Assembly (NCBI GenBank): GCA_021234155.1
Contig: JAJEKV010000002.1
Coordinates: 24,603,296-24,667,295 of the forward strand
Direction: 5' to 3'
Origin: Isoetes taiwanensis
Lineage: Eukaryota > Streptophyta > Lycopodiopsida > Isoetales > Isoetaceae
DNA: 64,000 nucleotides
The translations under genes were made by a program, and so were the position numbers. The stretch's first letter is position 1. Each line of letters starts with the position of its first letter. The notes below the pieces were generated by a model, which worked only from the letters and a program-made list of their open reading frames with translations, ran no database searches and was not told the origin of the DNA. Below are positions 1 through 10,559 of this stretch, one piece after another.

Positions 1-2030
1 CCAACAAAAAGTAAAACCTATATAGGAGAGGCGAGGGAGGGGGAACTCCGGTGACAACAACAAGATTCAAATTTCAGAGGGAAACATGAGGAATTTTGCG
101 GAGAAAGATCAAAGAAAGCATGCTATAGCAAAGCCAGGCTAAAGAAAGCTTGGATCCAAAAGCAGAGTTGGCGCTTAAATCGGCGTCTCCTTTCCTAGAA
201 TGATGGTTCTCTTCTATATAAGAAGAAAAACCGTTGCATTCTTCTAGGAAAGGTCCTTATGCACAAATATTTCAACATCCCACACAAAGAGGAACCTCCC
301 TCAAACCCCATCATCATAGATTGAGACCACGAGATTGTGGCGCACACCGCTGCTAGGGAAAGCGTAATCCACTATGATGAGGTGGATGCCAATGCAAATA
401 GAGGGAAGCGGGCTCAAGAAACCCTTGAGACAACTAGACTGCGATAAGGCAAAGAAGGCATGAAAATCAACACGCAAACAAGATCTATACCACTCACCAA
501 AGCACATGAAATCAAAATTGTGGTGGAACCAACGCATCTAACAAAATACCGAGAATACCTAAATCTACAAGACGCTTTAAGTGGAAGTAAGAGAACAAAC
601 ATACCTAAGTTATATTATTCATGCGTAAATGCACTCGCTTAACTTTCGAAGACAATGTAAACCCCTAATAAGAAAAGATCAAAACCATGCACCAAGGAAT
701 GACATAAAAGAGAAGACATCAAGACCTAGACATAGTCAACAAGTTAACAAAGAGCACCGAACTAAAAATTCAAGAATCAACGCACTGTGTAAGTGAACTA
801 CAATGAATACTATAATGACAAAAACACTACAACAACAAGACCTAAACCTAAAACATATACGCCACGATAACCGCCTGCTAAACAAACTTTAAAAATAATA
901 GACGAAGGGACCCCCGACACAAGAACAAAAGGTTTCATAAGGCGACGTAACAATTATGCAATTGAGAACACCGAAGAGATGACGCCACTGTGCAGTCACC
1001 GAGATGGATCAATGCCAAGATGAGGAATGGATGAAGAAAACTGAGGGCAACCTCAAACAAGAACCATTTTACTTAATGCAAGACAACGCGACCACAAGAA
1101 CCACTACAACATGCACGACCGCTGGAAGATGCAACCGCAGATTTTGAAATTTAAACTACAGGCCAAAAGGAGAATACCGAAAAGGGAACACCAAACAACC
1201 TTTAGTCTTGAGAGGTCATCACTTAAAAGGCATGACGACCGGACTAACAAGGCAAGAAGAACTACGCCAAATCATAGCGCATAAAGGAGGGAATCAAGAC
1301 AATAGCGAGCAAAGATGTATTTAAGGATAACCGGAAACAAGAGGAAAGGAATAAACATAGGGTGAAAAAAGACAAACAGAGACCGTAATGCAATGGATAG
1401 AAAAAAGGGATCTAGAATAGCAAACAAAGCAAAAAAATGGTCGAGGACACAAAATGGAAATAACCTAAGGCCCCTCTAAAAGGCAATCTGCTAATGAGAC
1501 ATTAAGAATCAATGACAAAGAGCAAGTGATAGGCCCCCATAAGGGCATCCATGAGAACCATCGAGAAATCATATGAGAATATTGAAATAAAAGAACAAGT
1601 AGAGCAACAACAATAAATGGGGCTAGAAGGACTAAAATCATGAATGTATACCCACATACATCACTGGATCCAAGCAATTCAACGTAGTAACCAACGATAG
1701 GGACCTTGAGATTCAAGAACAACTGCAGGATCGGACCAAAGCAACCCATTATAGAAAAAATGGAGAAAAGATGGGTGCTATATGACATCACGGACGGCAA
1801 GCAGAGTGAAGAGAATAACTCCTGAACAACATGCAACTTGGTTGACGAGGTAACCCGACCAATCGAGACCAACAAGAATAAAAAAGGCTAAGCAAGGTGG
1901 ATACAACAACCGGGGTCAACATAGTAAACGACATAATGATTGGACACCGCCAGGGCAAAAAAGCACTATGATGAGACAAGAGGCGGGCAAAGGAGGGAGT
2001 CAAGACAATAGAAGAGCCAAGACGTTTCAA
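1..2030. other. Purine-rich intergenic stretch, no recognised gene
   Basis: The plus strand is strongly A/G-rich and T-poor for about 2 kb, unlike the more balanced DNA to the right. Open frames of 60-136 codons exist, mostly on the minus strand, but none has a recognisable motif, and their hydrophobic composition is what a T-rich complement of purine-rich DNA would give. Strand asymmetry of this kind occurs in the internal part of LTR retrotransposons, but I could not find gag, protease or reverse-transcriptase motifs on the plus strand, so the origin stays open. Confidence 0.4.
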
Positions 2031-2267
2031 GAGATAAAATGAACAAACAAAGAGGAAAGGGACAATATAGAAAAAGAGAAAGGACCATGGCCTACGTTTA
2101 AAAAGAAATTTGAGTGCCTCAGTTGCGTATTCTAGTAGTCACTAGATCAAGCGGCTTTTATTCTAATCGCAGAAGCTATATTCTGGATCGTATAGAGATA
2201 ATCATGGATAGGGAAGCGTGTGAAGTGCAGCGTACGACTTTTTGCATTGCTAGATCCTAATTCTTAG

Positions 2268-2695
2268 TCTAGAATACACATTTACCTCTCTGTGATTGGC
2301 AAAAGTGTATTCCGGAATGCTATCTTGCCTACAGTCTTAGGGCAAAGTGTATTCCGCATCACACTACTTTGTCCTATAAAAGTGTATTCCATCACACTTT
2401 TAAGTCTCTACATTGCCTTAGATAATCTGCAAAGTGCGTATTCCTGAATACACTTTGGCTCCTTTATCGCCCCGTAGGGTAAGTTTCAGATGAATACACT
2501 TTTGCCTTTGCCCTACAAGCAAAGCAGTATCGAATACACTTTTCTTTGTCTCTTTAGGCAAGTATCTCATCACACTTTGCCTTTTATCCTAAGGTAAAGT
2601 GTATTTGTATTCCGACTCATTTGTTTTTTTGTCCCCAGTCTAATTCCATCAAGTCTTTCAAATCTTTAAAAGTGTATTCTGCATCTTTGCCTCTA
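2268..2695. repeat. Cluster of GAATACACTTT inverted and direct repeats
   Basis: About ten copies of an 11-12 bp word, AAAGTGTATTC or its reverse complement GAATACACTTT, lie within about 430 bp. Forward copies begin near 2312, 2344, 2378, 2431, 2591 and 2670; reverse copies near 2272, 2443, 2492 and 2533. Degenerate CATCACACTTT forms lie between them. Each word is usually followed by a short GGCAAA or TTTGCC word, so neighbouring copies can pair into hairpins. The left part is mostly forward and the middle mostly reverse. This looks like a nested or tandem MITE-type palindromic repeat; the family is not recognised. Confidence 0.7.
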
Positions 2696-3099
2696 ACATG
2701 TTGGGCCTCTACAAATTCAGGTTCTTCTGCTCCAGACGCCTCTTAGAACTTGGAATAATCTCAGTTGATGCCTTCCTCTTGTTTTTGTCATTAGAAGTCA
2801 AATTGGAAGGTTGCCGAGGTGAAATAGGCATTACCAATTTTCGCAGACAACCTGGATGATCGTCTTTCTGCTGCAACTAGCTTCGACATTGCAAAATCGA
2901 CTTAGAGAATTGGATAGGAAGAAAATTTGGGTAGCAAGGAAGCTTTGTTCGAGCTCAAACGCGGCAAGAAGGAACTCCAATCTATTTTGGGATAATAATA
3001 ATAATGGGCTACTATCATAACGCCTACTCAATAATAATTTCGTAAAAATTAGATACATTGTGCATAATTTATGTACAATGTATTTCCATTTTTTTATAC

Positions 3100-4300
3100 A
3101 CCCTACCTGGCTTTTATCCCTTCTAGCTTGTTGTCATTCATAGCCGGATGGAAGTGTCCCACTGCATAGTAGAAGGAAATTCCACTATTGTTAATGGGTG
3201 CTACTTCCACATTTTCCCCCCGGTAACTGAAGGAGGGGGTTTCGCTGGCATTAGGATGATATGAGGACCACCTTAGCCTTGGCCAAGTTGATACACATAT
3301 CGATTGCCTGGCAAAATGTGTCCAGGGCATCAAGATGGCGATGCATGTCCACCGGAGTGTGTTTTCAGAATATCCACATCATCGCGATATATTAGTCACC
3401 GATGATCTATTGCGTATGAGCCCATCGCCCCATTACCGCCAGCTATCTCCAATTGATCAATGTAATGTCCAAACAGTGTTGGCAAGAGAGGGCATTCCTG
3501 ATGGACCCCGATATTGCTATCGAATGGTTAGCTCTCTACCGCACTGACCCGGTGCATATCTCATATAGCCTATGCATCAAGATTTCTCCGGCAGATTTGT
3601 AAGAATCCCCAACCGTTTAATCTTGACCATAGCCTTCCTCGGCGCAATGCTGTCAAAGGCCTCGAATTTAAGTCCACGGCTAACAATACGATCCTAATCA
3701 CCCCGCTATTTCAATTAGAGTTTGCAGCATGAAGATGTGATCACGGTTGAGTTCCGTGGCCCCAATCTTTGTCCGATGAAGGCCCGCGACCTATGCTCAC
3801 CGCCACCGCCGCCGAATCCGACAAGCGCTTTGAAACACCGACTGACCATGATTATTTGGTAATTGGCTGGGAGGTGCGGGTCATCTGCCTTGTAGGTGGG
3901 AACAACTCTGTTAGTGGTCCACTGCGAGGAAAAACCTGCCTGTAATGCTCCGTTGAGTAAGGGGCTGGTACTATAGATGGCCTGTCCATTTGAGCAACTC
4001 TGCCTGCATACCATCCAGGTTTGGCCATTGGCAAGACACTGGAAACCCTGGTCCACATATGCCTGCGGATTTCTAGTACCTGAGCCTAGGGGAGGGGGCT
4101 AATGTTGCTTTGTGCACTCGAAAGTATCATATAGTCAGCCGCGAAGTATTGCCCCCACTACTCGAGAATGATGTTCCCTGTGGGTTGTACTGGCTTTTCA
4201 AGTGCCCTTTGCCAAAAGGTTCTGGGATGACGATGCAGGAGGTGGAACATTTCCCATTGATGTGATGCGATGTACCTGGTGTTGTTAGCTTTAAGAAAGA
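3100..4300 (-). pseudogene. LINE reverse transcriptase remnant
   Basis: Several reverse-transcriptase blocks appear in order on the minus strand in shifting frames. The first is WTTNRVVPTYKADDPHLPAN, equivalent to the family's W-T-x-x-x-x-V-P-x-x-K-x-G-D-P-x-x-x-x-N-Y-R. Then come FIGQRLG, AFDSIAPRKAMVKIKRLGIL (the A-F-D-x-V block) and GVHQECPLLPTLFGHYIDQL (the G-V-R-Q-G-C-P-L-S-P block). A damaged YADD block reads SRDDVDIL, and a LAKAKVV block follows. The upstream piece near 4130-4300 resembles the linker of the same elements. At least four frame changes and several stops show it is inactive. The block set fits plant LINE ORF2; the clade is not resolved. Confidence 0.8.
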
Positions 4301-4751
4301 TGCATTTGTCCGATTAAGTGGTTGGCATAGAGCGTAACTGTGGACTGACCTGAGGTACCATTTTGTATTTCTTTGCACCCCATCAAACCACCGACACGAG
4401 AAAGGTTGGGCGTCCCCGGTGGTCCATCGCCTTCTACCAAAGCATCTTTCCACCATAGTCCCGAGCATGTCAATCACCGATCTTCAAGGTTCTATAGTGT
4501 AGGGTACCGTAGTACCCTATCAAGTCATCCTCAGGAGCATCCGGCATAAGCCTCTCAGATTTTCATAATCCACTGCGCTCGAGGCATGCAAGGAGTTGCT
4601 GCACAGGGGGGTTCGAACAGCCTTTCAAGCTAGCTGCAAGTCAAGTGGCAGGTGATCTGGGTCAACTTCCTCATCCATATTATGTGTTCTCACCTGGAAG
4701 TGTTTGACGACATGAATATCCTGTTCAGGCACCAGCACATAATCCACCATA

Positions 4752-5033
4752 CTAGATTTGCAGCCCTAGTTTTCCTACCCGCAAGTGCTCTTGCGAGAGG
4801 ATGGCCATTGTGCCAGTCCATTGCCAATTACCAGTCAAAGATATCACAGAGCAAAAGCAATGCCTACCATAGCACATGTTATTATCATCTGATGCCTGTG
4901 GCCAAGCTCCTTTTGCAGGACGTAACTGCAACACATCATCAGTCAAGGGGTCAAATTTCATGAGTTGTTCTGCCCCAGTACGTGCATCAAAGTCTCCAAG
5001 GAGTATGATATTGTCCAACTGCTTGTGCTGCAT
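4752..5033 (-). pseudogene. LINE AP-like endonuclease fragment
   Basis: The minus-strand frame contains NIILLGDFDARTG, matching the conserved ILLGDFNARTG block of the exonuclease-endonuclease-phosphatase domain of plant LINEs (Asn replaced by Asp). It is followed by LTDDVL at the expected spacing. A few codons later the family's N-G-R-x-L-L-x-x-C region is recognisable as YGRH plus frame-shifted sequence. In intact elements this domain nicks target DNA to prime reverse transcription. Only the central part of the domain remains and the frame is lost on both sides. Confidence 0.75.
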
Positions 5034-5205
5034 AGGGGTCTAGCCTATCCACATCAAAGTGAGTGTGGGGTGTTTTTTGCCAGTGGTGTACAAAAAAACG
5101 ACATTCAAGCACTAAATCATCACCTTCATAGATAACATGTGTGATCAGGGCTTCACATTGTGCTCATTATGTTATATCTAACTAAAGAACATCCCAATAT
5201 TTTTT

Positions 5206-5258
5206 GAAGGGCAATGAAGGGCAAGGGAAGGGCAATGAAGGGTAGCTTGAAGGGCAAT
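5206..5258. repeat. Short tandem repeat, GAAGGGCAA units
   Basis: The word GAAGGGCAA(T) occurs several times with slight variants (GCAAGGGAAGGGCAATGAAG, GGTAGCTTGAAGGGCAATC). It sits just upstream of the LINE remnant (in the LINE's reading direction), where a 5' UTR repeat could lie. Confidence 0.65.
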
Positions 5259-5599
5259 CATAAACCAGCACCTGTGTTGCGACATGCTAAAGTGTACATC
5301 ACTAGTAAAAAAAGACCCTGTGATAGAAGTTGCTCTCTGCATGTGGGAAGTAGCAAGCTGCTACAGTTTTGACCGCACCCCCAAAGATACTGGTTGTGCC
5401 TGTCCGTCTTGCACAGGGAGATTGACTGTGCTAAGGCTATCCGGTAGTAGCAGGCGACCCCCGATGTCCCTGCTTTGCAGGAAGCCACACGAAAAGAAGC
5501 CACGAGCATCCATAAAAAGGAAGGCAAGGGAAGAGGAAACAAACAGGCAAAGGGGAGACAACGGTGAAAGGGAAAAAAAATCTAGAAAGGCTAAGAAAA

Positions 5600-6460
5600 A
5601 TAAAAAATAAATAAAGAGTAACCGTCCAAACAATTTTTAGATGGCAAAAAACACTCAACAAAAGACAGCTCTAGTTGTAAAGATTTGGCAGGTTGCTAAG
5701 AACACAATGTACAGTATACTAGACAATGTGCCAATGTTTGTGACATATAAATCCCGATACGTGACATGCCTAGAAAACGTTTTCTGGGTATAGTGTTTAT
5801 AGAAATACACATGTTTCGATGGCCAATCATATCAGTAAGACATCCATGGATCTATAAAGTTATTTCGTGGATTAAATTAGGTAAAAAATACAGTTCCTGT
5901 CAAAACCGTGCTTATGCTTTGTATTTTAGGACTCTGTTACTGTTTTACGTTACAAAAACCAAGAATTGTATTATCATTATTGCTCTAATGTTCAGATTTT
6001 TAATTCAAAGGGATTATTATATAGATTGTACATCATATGTTGTGATCATCATTTGTGTGTGCTAAGCAAAGTTTTTCGCTATATATGATGACCCGGATTA
6101 ATTTGTTCTCGTGATATAATGATTGAATTAACCACCTTGGCCGATACTAGATGACCACACCTTTTTGGTAGGATTAACCACATCCGGGATTACATATATG
6201 GGCTTCCTTCAAGACGAGTCCTTGTGAAGAAAAAATCCTTATATAAAGATACCAATTCATGTACACTTTAATTTGCATATACCAACAATTTTACTATAAT
6301 ATTCTTTGATATTTGAAACCATAAACTCTAGACATGCCAAATTATGAAATTAAAAACGTTATCCCCAATGCCAGACAAATGACATAGGGACAATCTATAG
6401 TGGCTTGGCACCTTGTGTTCAAGAAGTTTTATAAAAGCATCATAGCATTGCTAGAAAAGG
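5600..6460. other. AT-rich intergenic DNA, nothing recognised
   Basis: I see no open frame with recognisable content, no repeat of note and no RNA gene between the LINE remnant and the duplicated 3' end of the dioxygenase gene. A 99-codon plus-strand frame (5766-6065) has no recognisable motif and biased AT-rich codons; I regard it as chance. Confidence 0.4.
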
Positions 6461-6461
6461 T

Positions 6462-6757
6462 TTTATATATGTCAAACTTAATATCACATTATTAATATCA
6501 TTTTTATTGTAAAGATTACTACAACTTATTTATGCAGACGAAGGCTAGGAAGTGATCTTGTTCTCTCATAAGGAGCTGACTGAGATTCTTGCATCTAGCT
6601 TATAGGCATTTATATTATGTATATCAAACTTAATATGACATTATTAATATCATTTTTATTGTGTGCATTACCACTTCTATTTATGCGCACGGCTAGAAGT
6701 GATCTATTCCTCATAAGGAGCTGACTGAGATTTTGCATCTAGCTTATAAGCATTTAC
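6462..6757. repeat. Tandem duplication (about 150 bp) at dioxygenase 3' end
   Basis: Two adjacent copies of about 150 bp, offset 145-152 bp, both contain ATTAATATCATTTTTATTGT, TCATAAGGAGCTGACTGAGA and GCATCTAGCTTATA. The right copy includes the last codons and stop of the dioxygenase gene (from 6704). The left copy therefore carries a second, damaged version of the C-terminal codons just downstream of the real stop. Confidence 0.85.
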
Positions 6758-8084
6758 ATGAGTTTTGTCCTTAATTTCTTCAGATAAGTAACTCTTTCGA
6801 TACTCTCTAAATACCACCTCTTTGTAGATGGGAGGATGAGAGCTGTCAAGTAGAGAAGGAAGAGGTGCTATTGTGGCATCCAATGCAGGTGACATCAAAG
6901 TGGCAATGGAAATCCTAGATTCCAATGTACTGATGACACGATGTTGAATGCTTTTGTACTTTTCATTAGTTAAAATCTGTAAGAAAAAAAAAAAGATGAA
7001 AGATGAGCTAATCGGTAAAAAAAATTGGAACATTTCATAGATGAAGTTATGGATACTTGGATTTGATCTCCCAGGTTGATGACCAAAGCATTTGCAATTG
7101 GTTTTATGCGGATCCATTTGCCATCGTGATAAACTTCTAATGCTTCTACTTGACTTTGAAGCAGAATCGTGAGGCATCCTGCATCTGAATGACTATATTG
7201 TCCAATTGTAAGTTCTGGATTTGGACAGGGGGGATAATGATTTGCAAGACAGGTTAACCAAGTCTTGCCAAAAGCCATGTTTAAACAATTTGATGTTAGG
7301 CCTAAGCTCTCTGAGATAGCAGCCATGAGACAAGATGACAATTTATTCATATGATCACCATACTCTTTTGCAGCTTCTCTGTTTTCAAAACACCAATACT
7401 AATTAGTGGTTAGGCAGACAAGGAGGATCATTTTTTTCTGCACAATTAGTGTATGACACATCAACAAATAAAACGAGAAAAATGGAAGCGTACTTGTAAC
7501 AAGTTGGTTTATGAGGTAGTACATCTACTTGCATGGGAACAAGAGGATGCTTGAGATAATCTCGCCAGTCGAGATGAGATTCTCGTTTTGAATTAAAACT
7601 GGAACCAAACTTGGCAAATCCAAAAGCATCTTCCGAGTACATGGTTACCTTGTCTTCAAATGGCAAGTCAAAGAACTGCTCTACTGCTTGCATCATTCCA
7701 CGCAAGATTGAAGGAGGTACTCCATGGTTAATCACCTGAAGCCAAGTCAAGTAAAATGGAATGAAAAAACTATATTATATTGACTAAAGCCTAAGAATAG
7801 AATAGATTAAGAAGACCAACTTGAAAGAAACCCCATTCTTTGCAAGCAGCTCCAATTGCTTGGATAACTTCTACATGAGATGAAGTGTAAAGGTTTGAAA
7901 GATCGATGAGAGGCACTTGGGGGTAGATTTGGGAGTGAAGAGATGTATGTAGGGGCCTGAGAGAGGGAGGCAAGACATAGCATTGAGGGATTTTTTCAAG
8001 GGTTCCATTAGCAGAATCGAGCAAGGCCTTCACTCCCTTAGCATGTTGCTTGGATTCAAAAAGAGGAATTTGGAGGTTTGCCAT
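6704..8084 (-). CDS. 2-oxoglutarate/Fe(II)-dependent dioxygenase (DOXC class)
   Basis: Four exons (8084-7821, 7735-7494, 7378-7057, 6976-6704) join in phase at GT-AG introns into a 366-residue protein, the usual length for plant DOXC enzymes. The N-terminal DIOX_N half carries the WGFFQ/VINHGVP block across the first junction. The C-terminal jelly-roll half carries NHYPPCPNPELTIG, the iron ligands His232 and Asp234 (HSD) and His288 (QHRV), and the 2-oxoglutarate-binding Arg297-x-Ser299. All catalytic residues are present, so the enzyme should couple 2-oxoglutarate decarboxylation to oxidation of a small molecule, probably in the cytosol. After HSD the usual D-P-G reads D-A-G. The substrate cannot be told from sequence; this class includes hormone, flavonoid and specialised-metabolite oxygenases. 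The ATG at 8084 opens the first exon at the expected N-terminus. Confidence 0.92.
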
Positions 8085-8120
8085 GGCTTAACGCTTTGTT
8101 CCACTTTGCACGAGATATGT

Positions 8121-8133
8121 CATTTATAAATAG
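8121..8133 (-). promoter_or_regulatory. Candidate TATA box of the dioxygenase gene
   Basis: On the minus strand CTATTTATAAATG lies about 37-50 bp upstream of the start codon at 8084. If used, the 5' UTR would be only 10-20 nt, which is short, so a more distal promoter cannot be excluded. Confidence 0.35.
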
Positions 8134-8150
8134 TCACAAGATTTCATGAC

Positions 8151-8376
8151 ATAAAATACTCCAACGTTGATGTTAGGATGGGCAATAGTCCAAAAAAGAG
8201 AGTATATCCAATGTGGATATGTTAGAAGATATCAAAATAAACATGTTAGTCGTGTATTATAAAATACTTCAATATTGACATCAAGATGGGCAATCGTTCA
8301 GAACAATAGTCCAAGAAAGAAAGTATATCCAACATCCATATGTTTTTAGTTGTGTATTATAAAATACTTCAATAGT
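8151..8376. repeat. Two-and-a-half tandem repeats in dioxygenase promoter
   Basis: Units begin near 8151 and 8259, and a truncated third near 8359. Each starts ATAAAATACTTCAA (or ATAAAATACTCCAA). The two full units continue through GATGGGCAAT, a CAATAGTCCAA-type word and AGTATATCCAA to a CATATGTT-like end. The period is about 100-108 bp. They lie within 300 bp upstream of the dioxygenase start and could alter its regulation; that is inference. Confidence 0.8.
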
Positions 8377-8713
8377 TGTTCGAGAGACTATTTTTGCTAC
8401 TTAGATCCAGGTATCTAACAAAAGAAATTTTTATTTTATAATATAACACCATCTTTTGAATTTTAAATTGATGCTTAATGACTTATGAGGATTTTATGAT
8501 AAATGGATTCACCATATGTTGTGATGATTTTTCAAGCTTTAGTAAGATTGTCAATTTTTCCACCAAAACATTGATAAAGTAATGCACATTGTGTGAATCA
8601 CTGTAAAATTAGGCATGTTTTAAAATGCTTAATGTTTTGTAGCCGTGCCGCTACACATCGCCGCTCTGTTGTTTCTTGAAAGCAAAACATCTTGCACATA
8701 TGTTGAAGGTACT

Positions 8714-9154
8714 TCATTGTTCCTTTGCCGAGCAAAGCTTAGGTGCCCAGTTCAAGTCCGGTGGCCAAATCTGTAGCTTTTGCATATCTGTGGTTTTCAT
8801 TCTTTTGGTTCTACAAAGCCAATAGACTAACTTAGCTTGTGCAAGAATTAGGAAGAGGAGAAGGGAACATGCCCCTATCTGTAGCTTTCTCATGATTTTC
8901 ACATGATTCTCATAAGGCCTGTAACTCACAAGAACTGTCACTCCAAGTGACTTCAAGAACTTGTTGCATTTGGCCGAATCTCCAAGAACTTGTTGCATTT
9001 GAATCCCTGCAAAGCGAAGGGAAAAGGGATTCTGAACCTGGAACGATGTCTTGCAGGATGGGAAGGAGTTTAGGCAATTCCATTCACTGGCCGCGTAAGA
9101 TAAAGCTACCATAGCCAATAAAATTTCCAAACGCCGACTAAAAAGTGCCGACAT
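8714..9154 (-). CDS. Hypothetical small membrane protein
   Basis: A single open frame of 146 codons, not recognised. The first 20-25 residues look like a signal peptide (basic start, then LEILLAMVALSYA, then SEW). A cysteine-containing segment follows (WNCLNSFPSC, later AKCNKF). A hydrophobic span near residues 90-113 (IGACSLLLFLILAQAKLVYW) could cross the membrane, followed by a basic RTKRMK patch that would face the cytosol. An 18-bp direct repeat (AAGAACTTGTTGCATTTG) sits inside the frame. No intron is needed and the next gene is more than 1 kb away. It may be a real small gene, an exon of a receptor-type gene whose other exons are lost, or chance. Confidence 0.35.
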   Translation of the reverse strand: MSALFSRRLEILLAMVALSYAASEWNCLNSFPSCKTSFQVQNPFSLRFAGIQMQQVLGDSAKCNKFLKSLGVTVLVSYRPYENHVKIMRKLQIGACSLLLFLILAQAKLVYWLCRTKRMKTTDMQKLQIWPPDLNWAPKLCSAKEQ

Positions 9155-10559
9155 TCCCTAAAAACGTGAAAGTATCTTGTTCTCTTGACTGCGGCAAAGA
9201 TTTGATGCTCCGGAATGTAGCTCACTTCAAAACAGAGTATGGAATGTAATTTATTCAACAAAGTTGCATTACGTCCGATAATGCATGCCGAGATACAATT
9301 TTCTACAAGACACTGCGGCTCATTGGCCAGGGCACACCATTTAATCCGTGAGTCAGTCTCGAAAAATTATATGCCGGAATCTCTTCGAAGCATGCATTAC
9401 CTAGTACATATATTGAGTTGCATGTTTCTAATTTGGCGGCTATCATTTGCACACATCTCCTCACGAAAGTAATACAAACTATATCAATAGCAATCTACAA
9501 GCAAAACACAAGGCTTGAGATGCAACAAGTAAAAGTAAAGTAAGATGATTTACTCTGGTTGCACTTAAGATTACCTAAGAAATTTCATACGACAAGATGC
9601 TTCAAATTTCTCATCGGCATTTCATTAAAAATGTGTTTACTGTGCTTTGCTATTATTATAATTGTAAAGTAGAAACCCAATTTGAAATTAGAAGCCCACG
9701 AAAACTCTTCTATTCCCTGCCCGTTGAATATATAATATACCTGGGATATCCATAGTATATCTATAGTATACGTCAAATATATACTCCCATCCAGCAAGCT
9801 TGACGAATGGTTGAAGTCAAAGTGCAATAGACAACCACCTGTTGCCTTCTAACACTTTTTTTAGGTAAAGGAAACTTGTTAGATGATCCATTCAAGGCAG
9901 TTCATCAATTTGGATTGGACGCCTGCCCTTTAACAGTCCAATTGGATCCCGATTGTTCTTAAAACCAGAACCTGCCAGCATCCTCCTGAGCAGATATCAT
10001 CTTTTATTTTGAAGCTCACTTCTCAACAGCCTTAGTTGAAAACTCGGGTTATAAGCGAAGTCAAGATAGCAAACTTTTTGCTCAATTCCCCAGCTGATCT
10101 GTGGATCGCATGTTGCAGCAATTCTGTGCAAGTTGTTTCTTTCTTGCTACAGATGTTAGTTGCTAACTATTCTCATCCTATTATAAAGACTGCTAGTCAT
10201 AACAGTTCCCAAATTCCCAGCTGTGTATTACACCAAAGATCTGAAGCAATTGATAAGAGCTCATAAGGAAATGCTTTTTGGATTTGATAATTTCATATAC
10301 AACATATGTGCCTGCAACCTTGTAATAATGCTCTTCTACCTTAGTCGGTTGTTTTGTTCTTGCTAGTGTTCTGATGTACAAAAGTTTTCAAATTTTAGAG
10401 CTCGATCACCACACTTCTACCACATGTGTCCTCAACAGCACTATTAATCCAAACCTAAAGGTCATTGGCCTGTTGTCTCAGGACCACAGCCTTCCCTCCT
10501 GAAAATATATAAGCAGCATAACCAGCAGTCAACTTCCTGATAATTATAAAATTCCTGTC
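9155..10559. other. Intergenic, nothing recognised
   Basis: There are only short open frames without motifs. The DNA is moderately AT-rich and no clear repeat, RNA gene or conserved block is visible. The right part is 3' flank and 3' UTR of the NNF1 gene on the minus strand. Confidence 0.4.

Larger units (their letters stand above)
2830..5050 (-). mobile_element. Decayed LINE retrotransposon (ORF2 remnant)
   Basis: Read on the minus strand from high to low coordinates, scraps of a non-LTR retrotransposon ORF2 occur in the correct family order: endonuclease (about 5030-4750), a linker segment (about 4300-4130), then reverse transcriptase (about 4060-3100). No frame stays open for more than about 115 codons and frame changes are frequent, so the element is dead. 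The 5' part, polyA tail and target-site duplications could not be delimited. The cluster of GAATACACTTT repeats begins just beyond its 3' side. Confidence 0.8.

Noticed and set aside
1465-2030. Minus-strand frames of 136 and 80 codons with a G-R-V-T...L-F-S-S-L-C-L-P pattern vaguely like the post-RT part of plant LINEs
   Set aside because: The match is short, the frame is mostly hydrophobic as expected from the complement of purine-rich DNA, and no neighbouring LINE block supports it.
5284-5633. Overlapping open frames on both strands, including a basic Lys/Arg-rich plus-strand C-terminus
   Set aside because: The basic tail is produced by an A/G-rich low-complexity run (5505-5620) and the opposite strand gives a Phe/Leu/Ser run; neither shows a domain.
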